A stretch of 64,000 nt of DNA from Azolla caroliniana (lineage: Eukaryota; Polypodiophyta), in the NCBI GenBank assembly GCA_043228905.1, contig JBHGNT010000013.1:10230001-10294000 (forward strand). The letters run 5' to 3'. Made by a program: the position numbers and the translations under genes. Each line of letters starts with the position of its first letter. The first letter of the stretch is position 1. Below the pieces are notes generated by a model. The model saw nothing but the letters and a program-made list of their open reading frames with translations, made no database searches and was not told the DNA's origin. This document shows, in pieces, positions 22,485 to 31,764 of this stretch.

Positions 22485-23489
22485 ATGGCAACTGTTAGTG
22501 GTCAAGAATATCAATCCGTTTTCTCAGAGTTGCAATGCTTGAAAGAAAGGTTTGTCGCATTGGAACAAGAAAATCAACGGTTGTTGGGGGATCTTCAAAA
22601 AATCTCTTTAGAAAAGCAACAAACGTAACAACAACATGGGGATCTAGCGTTACGCATGCAACAACTTGAAGCAACCATTGTAGCATTGCAACAACAAGGA
22701 CCAAGTACTCAAGGGATTCATAAAGAGCCTAAGATCGGCCTTCCTATGATATTCGATGGGACGCAATCACAGTTCAAAGGATTCCTTAATCAGGTACGAT
22801 TAGTCATTCAAATGCATCCTTCCCGATATCCCACTGATGCATCACGAGTGGGTCTAGTAGGCACGTTGCTGAGCGGCTCAGCTTTGGCATGGTTTGCTCC
22901 GTTATTAGAAAAAAGATCTCCATTTCTAGATAATTTTGCAGAGTTTATAAGCGAGTTTAAAGCCTATTTTGGAGATACTGATACCATAAGGACAGTAATC
23001 AACAAAATCCGACGATTACGTCAAGGTGATCATCCAGCCTCCGCTTACGCTATAGATTTCCGTCTACTCACCTCCAATATCCCATGGGATGATCAAGCAT
23101 TGATGGAGCAATTTCGATACAGCCTACGAAATGATATAAAAGACTTACCCATGACTTTCCCCGAAGAACCAAAATCACTCAGAGAGGCAATCTGTCGAGT
23201 TGTACAATGCGATAACCGGCTTTTCGAGCGATGTTCAGAACACCAGTTAGAAATGCCAAGGACCAGGTCAAAGCCCAAATACGCCTCGGTCGTAGCAAAA
23301 CCATTTGCAAGGGAACCATATAATGCATCTCTGGCAAATACTCGAACACCGATGGAAATCAACATCACACGTCATCGTGGACCATTGTCAGAAGAAGAAA
23401 AGCAACGATGCCAAGCAAATCTATTATGTCTTTATTGCGGAGGACCAAGGCATATCGTAGTAAACTATCCACATAGGCAAAGAATATAG
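22485..23489 (+). pseudogene. Gag of a sushi-like Ty3/gypsy element
   Basis: Frame from ATG at 22485 through one TAA stop (22626-22628, CAA to TAA) to 23489. It starts with a coiled-coil (LKERFVALEQENQRLLGDLQ). A capsid follows containing FDGTQSQFKGFLNQVRL, GTLLSGSALAWFAPLL and FAEFISEFKAYFG. It ends with a zinc knuckle CLYCGGPRHIVVNY, whose last Cys has become Tyr. The capsid text resembles the DUF4939/LDOC1-PEG10-type gag of sushi-like and fungal chromoviruses more than the common plant chromovirus gag. That comparison is from memory and needs a search. Confidence 0.75.
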
Positions 23490-23639
23490 GTAAATCAAAT
23501 AGTAGCTTGTACTAAACCTTAGTCTATTTCAGTATGAGTGTCTGACAATCCTATTAGTACTAATAGCCCAAGTCTATCGAACAAATTTGAAGTCCTTAGT
23601 CAGTTAGAAGAAGAGTTAAACGACTAAGTCTAGCTAAAA

Positions 23640-26134
23640 TAGGAGTCGTTCGGTTGGACAGCCCTAGATCTGGGCAGCCCATTACTGGTTCCATTCCCTC
23701 TAAGCAAGTTAGCAATGTCTTCTTAGCTCACGTAACAGTTAGTACTAAAAGTACCCCTCCAGTACATGTCTTAGCACTCTTAGATTCCGGAGCCAATTCT
23801 TGCTTCATAGATAGGAATTTTGCCCAAGCTCATCAGATATCCCTAAGAAAGCTTCCTTGCCCAACATCTGTAATCATCATAGATGGTCACCCCATTGCTT
23901 CCAGAAATATTGTAGAAGAGTCAAAGCCGATTCAGGTTGTCCTAGATAATTTGGTGTGTGTAGTATCATTTAATATAATTAGTAGTCCAGAGCATCCAAT
24001 TGTCTTGGGGTTACCATGGTTCAAATTACATAACCAAGACACAGATTGGAGAACAAGAGAACCTTGATTATTGTGGTTTGAATAAGGTCACCATCAGGAA
24101 TAGTTATGCACTTCCCCTTATCTCGAGTCTTTTAGAACGGATTAATGGTGCAAAGTTCTTCACAAAGATCGACTTATGAGGAGCATATAACCTCGTACGG
24201 ATCCGACCACGAGATGAATGGAAGACCGCTTTTTGCACCCGATATGGGCACTTTGAGTATACCGTTATGACATTCGGTCTCACCAATGCGCCAGCAGTCT
24301 TCCAGCACATGGCAAATGATATATTCCGAGATCTCTTGGATATCGATTTGATCATCTATTTGGATGATCTACTAGTTTATTCAAAGACTCAAGAAGAGCA
24401 TGATTCTCATGTACTATTAGTACTAAAACGACTTCGAGAACATGGTCTTTATGCAAAATTGGAAAAATGTAGTTTTGAGTGCAACCAGGTGGAATTTCTA
24501 GGCTATGTCATCTCCTCGGAAGGCATCTCTATGGATCTAGCTAAGGTCAAAACTATGGTAGAGTGGCATACTCCATGTTCGTTGTGAGATGTGCAATGTT
24601 TGTTAGGCTTCGCAAATTTCTACCGCAAGTTTATACAAGACTAATCAAAGCTTATTTTGCCTCTCACACAGCTTACCAAGAAGGGGCAGTCGTTTGTTTG
24701 GTTTAAGGAAGCGGACACGGCTTTTGTGAATCTGAAGAAAGCATTTACATCAGCTCCTATTCTAGCTCATGTTGATCCAAAAAAACCGTTCATCATTGAG
24801 GCAGACGTGTTAGATTTCGCCCTTGGTAGCATTCTATCGCAACAAGGCGATGATGAAAGACTACATCCTATGGCTTTCCACTCGCACAAGTTTGACGCTG
24901 CCAAAATCAATTACGAGATACATGACAAGGAGCTATTAGCAATAGTGGACACTTTTGCACAATGGAGGCATTTCTTAGAGGGATCTTCTCATCAAGTCAC
25001 AGTATTCAGTGATCACAAAAATCTTGCCTACTTCACAAAAATCTTGCATACTTCACAAAAATCGACAACAAGCTCGGTGGGCCCAATTCCTCACTTGTTT
25101 CGACTTCAAAATTACATATTGTCCTGGGAAGCAACAAGGGAAGGCAGATGCATTATTGTGGCGCTCGTATCTAGCACCTCATCTCGGTGATCCAGCATTC
25201 AATAATCAAAAGCTAGTAATCTTGGGACCAACACAACTACAAGCAACATGGGTTTTTGACACTCCATTGGATTCCCGCATTATAGATACGATACGTGAAG
25301 ACTTGAAGACAGACACTTTCGCTCAAGCCATTCTAGCGCAAATTGATCCCTCTCAGGCATCTTGTTCACATTCGCAACAACCAGGTACGGACTATCAACA
25401 ATTCGAATGTCATGATGGATATGTTCGGACATGTGATACATGTTGTAGAGCCAAGATGCCAAGACACCATGCATATGGTTTATTAGAACCATTACCAATT
25501 CCAAGCAAGATGTGGCAGTCCATTTCTCTAGATTTTATCACAGATCTTCCAGTTCCAAAGGGATTCAATGCGATCTTAATAGTAGTAGATCGATATTCTA
25601 AGATGGCACATTTCCTGCCTTGTACTAAGGAAATCACTAATGAAGAAACTGCCAAAATTGTCATGCGTGAGGTATTTTGGCATCATGGCCTCCCAAATAG
25701 TATCATCAGTGACCGTGGACCTCAATTCGTCTCAAAATTCTGGAAGCATCTCTTCAAAATGCTCAAGGTCACTTGTAACCGCTCCTCCGGCTATCACCGT
25801 CAAACAGACAGACAAGCAGAATGAACAAATCAAACGCTGGAACAGTATCTTCGGTGTTTTCTAAGCTTATCAACAAGATGATTGAGCAGATATTCTCCAC
25901 TTTGCCAAATTTGCTTATAATAACTCTATCCACTCATTGACTAAGGTTACACCATTTGATGCTTATACATGTTATCATCCTCGGTGGTGTGTATTCGAAA
26001 CTCCAGAGTTACCCACAAATCCACGTGCAGAGGATCATTTGGAGCGGCTACGCAAGATACAAGCATACCTAATGATCGAGAATGTAGCAAATGGTCGAGT
26101 TCTTATTCAAGACTCCCATCGCCAAGGGGGGGGG
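23640..26134 (+). pseudogene. Pol of the sushi-like gypsy element, internally deleted
   Basis: Protease ([36 protein letters not shown]) runs straight into the middle of RT at about 24,065. RT follows with YLDDLLVYSK near 24,355 (FGLTNAPAVFQHMANDIFRD just before), then RNase H. An ACTTCACAAAAATCTTGC slip duplication near 25,020-25,060 shifts the RNase H frame. Integrase follows from CDTCCRAKMPRHHAYGLLEP, with catalytic-type segments SLDFITDLP, SDRGPQFVSKFW and a Glu before TGA. It ends near LERLRKIQAYL, without a chromodomain. About 100 RT residues and half of the integrase zinc finger are missing. A sister fragment lies at 62780-63683. Confidence 0.8.
26121..26134 (+). promoter_or_regulatory. 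Polypurine tract
   Basis: GCCAAGGGGGGGGG directly before the LTR start at 26135. Confidence 0.8.
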
Positions 26135-26547
26135 TGTCATTATATAGCATGTTATGGCTTCAAAAGGATTTGAACCAATGACCTTTTGTCACATGGGTTG
26201 AAGCTCTACCATTAACCTATACATTGTAATACAAAGAATATTTTCATTTATTATTTTACTTAAGAAATTCATGTATATTCTTGATTTCTTTGGAACATTC
26301 TGGAAATGTCAAGAATGCTCCTAAGCACACTATAAAAAGAGGCACATGGCATTATTGAGAACCAATTCGGTTCAATGCTAGTCTTAAGCCTCCTAGTTGT
26401 TCTTGTATCTTTCTCCTTATAATATATATCTTCTATTGCCATCATCTCTCTCTCTCTCTCTCTCGTGAGTTCCACGCTATCTTTTTCTCTTAAGTACTCA
26501 CAATACTCATCCTCCTCTACCTCTAGTACTAATTCCCTCTCCATATT
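26135..26547 (+). repeat. 3' LTR of the sushi-like element, left part
   Basis: Starts TGTCATTATATAG and has a TATA box CACTATAAAAAGAGG near 26329 and a CT run at 26446-26463. It is interrupted after ATATT by the young gypsy derivative and finishes at 31504-31520 (TAGTCCTATTCTTGACA). Confidence 0.85.
26156..26222 (-). repeat. tRNA-like (Pol III box) segment inside an LTR
   Basis: Read on the minus strand: GGTTAATGGTAGAGC (A-box-like), then about 30 bp, then TTGGTTCAAATCC (B-box-like). It resembles a tRNA-derived SINE head. It sits about 20 bp inside the LTR. No full cloverleaf is evident, so it is not a tRNA gene. Confidence 0.5.
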
Positions 26548-27087
26548 TGTTACCGTGCGAGACGTACGGGTGATTGTTAAGTGTGATAAGTGCGGGTGAA
26601 AGATATATGTATGTGTAATGTCATACGATTATGAGTGTGAATGTAAGTGAGAGTGTGAGGGATATAAAGAGGTGTGAGTTTGTGACTAGGTGTGAATGGC
26701 CAAGGGTCTTGCACCCTTGTGTATCTACCCCTTTGTACCTATATTAACCCCTTATGGGGAATGAATGAAAAAAGGAATAGTTCTCTCTCTCTTCCTCTCT
26801 CTCTCTCTCTCTCTCTCCCATAACGTTGAACCCCTTGGGAGGGGGGTGGAGCCATTCTAGGCACCACCCCCCACCCCACAATGCTTCTCAATGCACATCG
26901 TAATCATGCTCTCAACCCCATAATGCTTATCAATCTCGCCATCACATTGTTTCCATCTTCATCACTATCAATGTCATCATCAATCTTGCAATGCTAATCA
27001 TTTCCATATTCGTATTATTAACAAACCCTAACCCTATTCCTATCTTTATCACCATAATCATTAACCCTAACCCTAAAACCATCAACA
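26548..27087. repeat. LTR, left copy of the young gypsy derivative
   Basis: TGTTACCGTGCGAGACGTAC to ACCATCAACA. On the plus strand it has GGATATAAAGAGG near 26659, then CTATATTAACCCCTTATGGG and a CT-rich stretch, which is the order expected of U3-R-U5. It ends with telomere-like CCCTAACCCTAA repeats. Confidence 0.95.
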
Positions 27088-27093
27088 CTATTT

Positions 27094-27111
27094 TGGCACG
27101 CGCTACGGCCG
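27094..27111 (+). promoter_or_regulatory. PBS-like motif at left inner edge
   Basis: TGGCACGCGCTACGGCCG, 6 bp inside the left LTR in plus orientation. The following CGACCATCC..GAGAAGAAG is shared with the sequence after a related LTR at 60972-61010. Homology of the two edges is clear by eye; PBS function is inferred. Confidence 0.5.
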
Positions 27112-27250
27112 ACCATCCTTAGAGAAGAAGTCAAAGAAGGATGCACGATGACAACGTAAATGTGAAATGTGCGATAAATGGTGATAATAATGTGGGCGAA
27201 ATCGAATCAACAATGTATGGTAAATGACGGTTACAATATGCTAGATAATG

Positions 27251-27871
27251 TCAATGAATGAGATGTGGCAATACGAATGTGCGAGAAAGAGTGGTGCGGG
27301 AAATGGAGACAAACGAAGACGGTGATGGAATAAGGGAACGGAGCCCGTGATGATGGCATGTAATCCATTGAGCTACGGCGTGCCACAGCTTCCGGCCCTC
27401 CTTGCCGTCCTTCCCTCGTACCATGTCGATTGCCATGCACAACCCGTCTGCAATCAACACCGGCCAGTCCACCTTGACCCCTTCATAGGTGGCTATGATC
27501 ATCCCTGCCCGATTTTTTGGCATGACAGGGGGTCGGGGGTACACGTGACCGTACTCGTGGAGCACTCGAGCTATCTCCCTGAATAGCGGATCTTCGCCGC
27601 CCTGCGTCCGATAGCCTTTGCCGGCAACAGAGTACTCACCGAAATATCGGGTGAGTTGCTCCGAGGTTGGGTTATCGATCTGAAAGATTCCTCCCTCCGG
27701 AAGGCCTGTTAGCGCGCGGATCGCTTCCTCGGTGATGACCTCTGTGGCGAGCTCCTTGATGACCCGGTCGGCTTCTCTGTGCGGCGGTGCCTCCATGATG
27801 GCCAAGAACCCCTCCAGTCCGTTTTGCCTGAACCATTTCCTGGCCGCTTCCGACAGCGTTTGTGGTTCCAT
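27251..27871 (-). CDS. Unrecognised accessory ORF downstream of gypsy pol (206 aa)
   Basis: Intact minus-strand ORF starting at 27871, about 375 bp after the pol stop and before the far LTR: the position where env-like or extra genes sit in Athila/Ogre-type elements. Residues 1-165 look like a real globular protein (WFRQNGLEGFLAIMEAPP, AIRALTGLPEGGIFQIDNP, GYRTQGGEDPLFREIARVL, RAGMIIATYEGVKVDWPVLI). The last 35 residues (SPSSFVSISRTTLSRTFV) look like read-through of non-coding DNA. No signal peptide, transmembrane segment, protease or zinc motif is visible. The ALTGLPEGG-type text loosely recalls the putative plant transposon protein domain found in some gypsy elements; I hold that weakly. 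A CT-rich leader (27900-27950) precedes the start. Function unknown. Confidence 0.6.
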   Translation of the reverse strand: MEPQTLSEAARKWFRQNGLEGFLAIMEAPPHREADRVIKELATEVITEEAIRALTGLPEGGIFQIDNPTSEQLTRYFGEYSVAGKGYRTQGGEDPLFREIARVLHEYGHVYPRPPVMPKNRAGMIIATYEGVKVDWPVLIADGLCMAIDMVRGKDGKEGRKLWHAVAQWITCHHHGLRSLIPSPSSFVSISRTTLSRTFVLPHLIH

Positions 27872-28247
27872 GTCTGCTTCAAGGTCGAGGGACGATGGCG
27901 AGGTAGAGTGGTGATGAGGGTGAGAGCGAGAGAGAGAGCGTTCTGAGCGCGGGGGTTCTCTGCGTGTAGGTTCGCGTTTGCTCAGCTTCCACTGCCTTGG
28001 TGCTTCTGTGCTTCTTGGCTCGCGAAAAAAAGAAGGTCTCCATGCGCTCCTCTATTTCTCTGTGCGTCTTGGCGCCTTTTTTTCGAGCGTGCGCACGTCG
28101 TGTACCGATTTAGTATTAAGTACGTGGCGGCTCTTAAATGCCCACTACGTACCTTTTCGCGCCTTGCTTTCACACCCGTTCATACCTCGATTTTTAATGA
28201 TTTTTTTTTTTTTTTTTTTTTTCAATCTTTAATGACGGTGTGTGACC
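27872..28247 (-). other. Spacer between gypsy pol and accessory ORF
   Basis: Plus-strand (T)22 run at 28200-28222. GC-rich DNA follows with CT-rich minus-strand leader-like text just upstream of the accessory ATG and a TTTAAGAG-type box near 28,133. It could be a captured promoter/5' UTR. No coding frame. Confidence 0.4.
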
Positions 28248-30568
28248 TTACACATCCGTAGGTCCCTTCGGACCCTGACCGTTTTCCTTACGGGTTGCCG
28301 TGTCTTCCTTCGTCTCTGCTATGGTGAGCTGCATAAACGGGTTCTTTGGCATCGGTCCTTTATAGGGTTTTAGTCGAAATCCGTTTACCCACTTGCCTAG
28401 TACTTCACCGGCAAGTGTCCCTATCTGATAGGACCCGTTGTATTCCCGTGTCAGCCAATACGGGCCTGTCCATCTGAACCGGAGTTTACCCGGCATCTTG
28501 CCCATCCTCGTTTGGAATACTAGCACCGGCTTTCCGATTTCGAACATCTTTTCGTTACCTTTCCGGTGACGGTCAACGAACGCTTTCCGTCGTCGTTGCT
28601 CCAGTTCCATGTGGAGGATGCTGGCCAGCCGTTGCTCCTCCAGTTCGCATAGTGCTGCTAGCCGTATTTCCTCCGACTTCTTTTCATTCAGCCGTTCCCG
28701 TAGTTGGATCCGTAAGCTTGGTACCTGAAACTCGACCGGCATGACCGCTTCTAAGCCGAATGCTAACCGGAACGGCGTTGTCCGGATACTCGTTTTGTAT
28801 GCCGTTCTGTAAGCCCATAGCGCACTATGCAGCTTTGTGTCCCAGTCCGTCCGGTTTTCATTGACAATTTTGCGGAGAATGTTCTGCAGCGTTTTGTTGG
28901 TGGACTCTGCTAACCCGTTCGCCTGTGGGTAATACGGTGTGCTTCTTTTATGGACCACGGCATAGAACGTTGTTAAGCTTTCCACTACCTGGCCGAGGAA
29001 ATGCCCTCCTTGGTCGCTGATCAGTTCAATCGGACATCCGTATCGGCACCAAATGTTCTCGTACAGGAATTTTGCTGTGGATGACGCGGTGTTGTCTCTC
29101 AGGGCCTTAGCTTCCACCCATTTCGTGCAATAATCCGTTGCCACGATGACATAACGATTACCCGTTCTCATTGCCGGTGGCTTGAACGGTCCGACAAAAT
29201 CCAATACCCACTTCTGGAATGGCTCTAGTGGAAGTACCGGTTGGTGTGGCATCCGTGCTTGCTCCGTAGGCTGGCCCATTCGTTGGCATAGGTCACATTC
29301 CTTAGCATACCTGACGGCATCTTTTAGCGTCGTGGGCCACCATAAGCCGCTCTGCCATACCTTTCTTGCCGTCGCTTCCCCGGCATAGTGTCCTCCGGCA
29401 ACCCCACAGTGTGCTTCCCGTAAGATTACTTCTTTCTCGTCACTACGGACTGCCCGTCTCCATATTCCATCTGCTCCTTTGTGGTAGAGAGTGTCCCGTA
29501 ACAGACAGAAATTGCGGCTCTGCACCGCCAGTCGTTTCCTCTCGTCCCGGTTCATTTCCTCCGGTGGCAGGCCCGTGCTTAGGAACTGGTGCATGTTTGT
29601 CAGCCATTTATCTTCTGATGCCACCGTGTCGTCCGCTGCCGTTTCCGGGGTGATACGGAATAACTCCGCGTCCGGGAATTCATCCGCTACTCCGTCGCCT
29701 GGTTCTCCGGACTCTAACCGGCTCAGGTAGTCTGCTACGGCATGCTGGATACCGGGCCGGTGGAAAATCTCGAATTCGAACTCCTGCAACAGCAAGGTCC
29801 AACGGGCCAACTTACCGGTCAGGGACGCCTTGGACACTAAGTACAGAAGCGCCGAGTGATCCACATGAAAGGAAAACTTCCTTCCCAATAGGTAGTGCCG
29901 AAACTTTGTGACGCTGTAGATCATGCCGAGGGCCTCCCGTTCCGTCGTTGAATAGTTCTTCTCCGCTTGGGACAGCTTCCGGCTGGCGTAATATACCGGC
30001 CGGTACCATTTGGGCTCCGTAAGCTGCATTAAGGCGCTGCCAATAGCGATGTCGGACGCGTCCACGAACACGTGAAATTCCTTGCTCCAATCCGGAGGCT
30101 GCACGACGGGTGCTTGCGATAAAAGTACCTTCAGGGCATTGTATGCCTTATCCTCCGTATCCGTCCATTGGAACGGTGTCCGATGTACCGCGGTGTGTAA
30201 TGGTGTAGCCAAGTCAGCCAAGTGACGGAGCATCCGGCTGTGCCACCGGATCTGTCCTAAGAATCGGCTTAGTGCTTTGGCCGTTTTCGGCGCCGGTGCC
30301 CCTAGTATGGCGTTTACTTTGTCCGGGTCGACCGCAATGCCCTCCTTACTTACAATGTGTCCCAGCAATATTCCACTTGAAACCCCGAAGATGCATTTTG
30401 CTGGATTTAAGCTTAGCCGGTATAACCTACACTTTTCAAGGCATAACCGTAGGTGCTGCAAATGGTCTTTTCCCCGGCTATAGACTGCAAAATCATCCAG
30501 GAAAACTTGCATGAAGGCAGGGATGTATTCTCCGAAGATCTCCATGATGATTCGCTGGAAAGTTGCTG
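28248..30568 (-). CDS. Gypsy pol fragment: RT (C-terminal part), RNase H, integrase; intact frame
   Basis: The frame opens at ATFQRIIMEIFGEY and runs without a stop for over 765 codons (ATG at 30545). RT motif AFMQVFLDDFAVYSR is near 30,480-30,510. RNase H follows (VFVDASDIAIGSALMQ; TTEREALGMIY), then the linker ending VADYLSRLESGE. The integrase zinc finger is HCGVAGGHYAGEA with CDLCQRMG. The catalytic core has Asp in VLDFVGPF, Asp in LISDQGGHFLG and Glu in NGLAESTNKTL. A C-terminal domain is present but no chromodomain. RT fingers and the start of the palm are missing, so RT should be inactive. RNase H and integrase keep the expected catalytic residues. Sequence resembles the Ogre/Tat/Athila branch. 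Confidence 0.85.
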
Positions 30569-30957
30569 GAAAAAAAAAAGAGAGAGGAAAAAGAAATTTA
30601 AAATAATATTATTATAAAGAAATAAAAAGAGAAAGATAGGGGCATAAGACAAATTTCAAAAACTCATGGACCTAAAAGAAATGGACGCAAACCACACACA
30701 ACTCACAAGATACAAAGAAGACTATACATACAACGTTTTTTTGACAACCCGAAGTATGTTACCAAGTTCGTGTGCCGACAGAACGAGAATGTTCGTGTCG
30801 ATAAAGATTCGCTGACCGACAAAGATGTTCGAGTCAAGCGCTCCGATCGAGGGAGTCGATCGTTGAGAGGACCGATGGAAGTTCCGGTCGAAGAAAGATT
30901 ATGATCAAGGCATGTGGGATCGAAGTGCAAGGCACTTTCCCACGGGCGTGCCATATT
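30569..30957 (-). other. Leader between PBS-like site and truncated pol
   Basis: Non-coding. On the minus strand it ends with a strong pyrimidine tract and CAG directly before the pol sequence, like a 3' splice site. Ogre-type elements are known to carry an intron upstream of RT. Whether this is a real acceptor or a deletion scar is open. Confidence 0.45.
30938..30953 (-). promoter_or_regulatory. PBS-like motif at right inner edge
   Basis: On the minus strand TGGCACGCCCGTGGGA lies 5 bp from the right LTR, in the right place and direction to prime the minus-strand pol transcript. The TGGCACGCCCG core is one I associate with several plant gypsy elements. Confidence 0.6.
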
Positions 30958-30958
30958 G

Positions 30959-31498
30959 TGTTACCGTGCGAGACGTACGGGTGATTGTTAAGTGTGATAA
31001 GTGCGGGTGAAAGATATATGTATGTGTAATGTCATACGATTATGAGTGTGAATGTAAGTGAGAGTGTGAGGGATATAAAGAGGTGTGAGTTTGTGACTAG
31101 GTGTGAATGGCCAAGGGTCTTGCACCCTTGTGTATCTACCCCTTTGTACCTATATTAACCCCTTATGGGGAATGAATGAAAAAAGGAATAGTTCTCTCTC
31201 TCTTCCTCTCTCTCTCTCTCTCTCTCTCCCATAACGTTGAACCCCTTGGGAGGGGGGTGGAGCCATTCTAGGCACCACCCCCCACCCCACAATGCTTCTC
31301 AATGCACATCGTAATCATGCTCTCAACCCCATAATGCTTATCAATCTCGCCATCACATTGTTTCCATCTTCATCACTATCAATGTCATCATCAATCTCGC
31401 AATGCTAATCATTTCCATATTCGTATTATTAACAAACCCTAACCCTATTCCTATCTTTATCACCATAATCATTAACCCTAACCCTAAAACCATCAACA
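30959..31498. repeat. LTR, right copy of the young gypsy derivative
   Basis: 540 bp, same as 26548-27087 apart from one C/T difference in the stretch CATCAATCT(C/T)GCAATGC that I can see. Direct orientation relative to the left copy. Followed by TSD ATATT. Confidence 0.95.
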
Positions 31499-31503
31499 AT
31501 ATT

Positions 31504-31520
31504 TAGTCCTATTCTTGACA
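31504..31520 (+). repeat. 3' LTR of the sushi-like element, right part
   Basis: TAGTCCTATTCTTGACA completes the LTR interrupted at 26547. The equivalent uninterrupted text (TTTAGTACTATTCCTGACA) is at 22388-22406. Confidence 0.8.
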
Positions 31521-31760
31521 CTTAGGTATCAGGATGGCTCAATCATGGCAGAGCACTTGAATGGCTTCCAAGGACTCATCAACCGAACCACCTCTCGAGA
31601 AGTACCTCTAGCCAATGAGGTACTAGCACTATTATTGTTGGGATCCCTTTCGGATAGTTGGGAGACACTTGTTGTCACATTGGGACTTGTCGGACCGGAA
31701 GGGAAACATCTGACCCTAGAGTAGGTGAAAATTTGAGCTTGCTAAATGAGGAAGCTCGTC
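31521..31760 (+). pseudogene. Tnt1-like copia gag fragment
   Basis: Frame with RYQDGSIMAEHLNGFQGLIN and VPLANEVLALLLLGSLSDSW, matching 11055-11290 of the 10-15 kb element. It shows that the first stop of that element (11116) replaced a codon at an R/T-type position. Truncated at both ends. Confidence 0.85.
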
Positions 31761-31764
31761 ACAG

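Larger units (their letters stand above)
26548..31498 (-). mobile_element. Very young chimeric Ty3/gypsy derivative with accessory ORF
   Basis: Two 540-bp LTRs (26548-27087 and 30959-31498) differ at one position that I can see. The TSD ATATT is at 26543-26547 and 31499-31503. Internal coding sequence is on the minus strand: an intact pol fragment (28248-30568) and a separate 206-codon ORF (27251-27871). Gag, protease and the N-terminal part of RT are absent, so the element depended on another element's proteins. PBS-like TGGCACGC motifs occur at both inner edges in opposite directions, and neither edge shows a PPT. The strand given is that of pol; the LTR's own promoter polarity may be plus (see findings). 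Pol resembles the Ogre/Tat/Athila branch. Confidence 0.9.

Noticed and set aside
26580-26680. Coding sequence in the young LTR
   Set aside because: No frame longer than expected by chance, and both LTR copies are non-coding.
26990-27087. Interstitial telomere array
   Set aside because: Only two to three CCCTAA-like units per cluster, present in both LTRs, so it is part of the retrotransposon and not a telomere relic.
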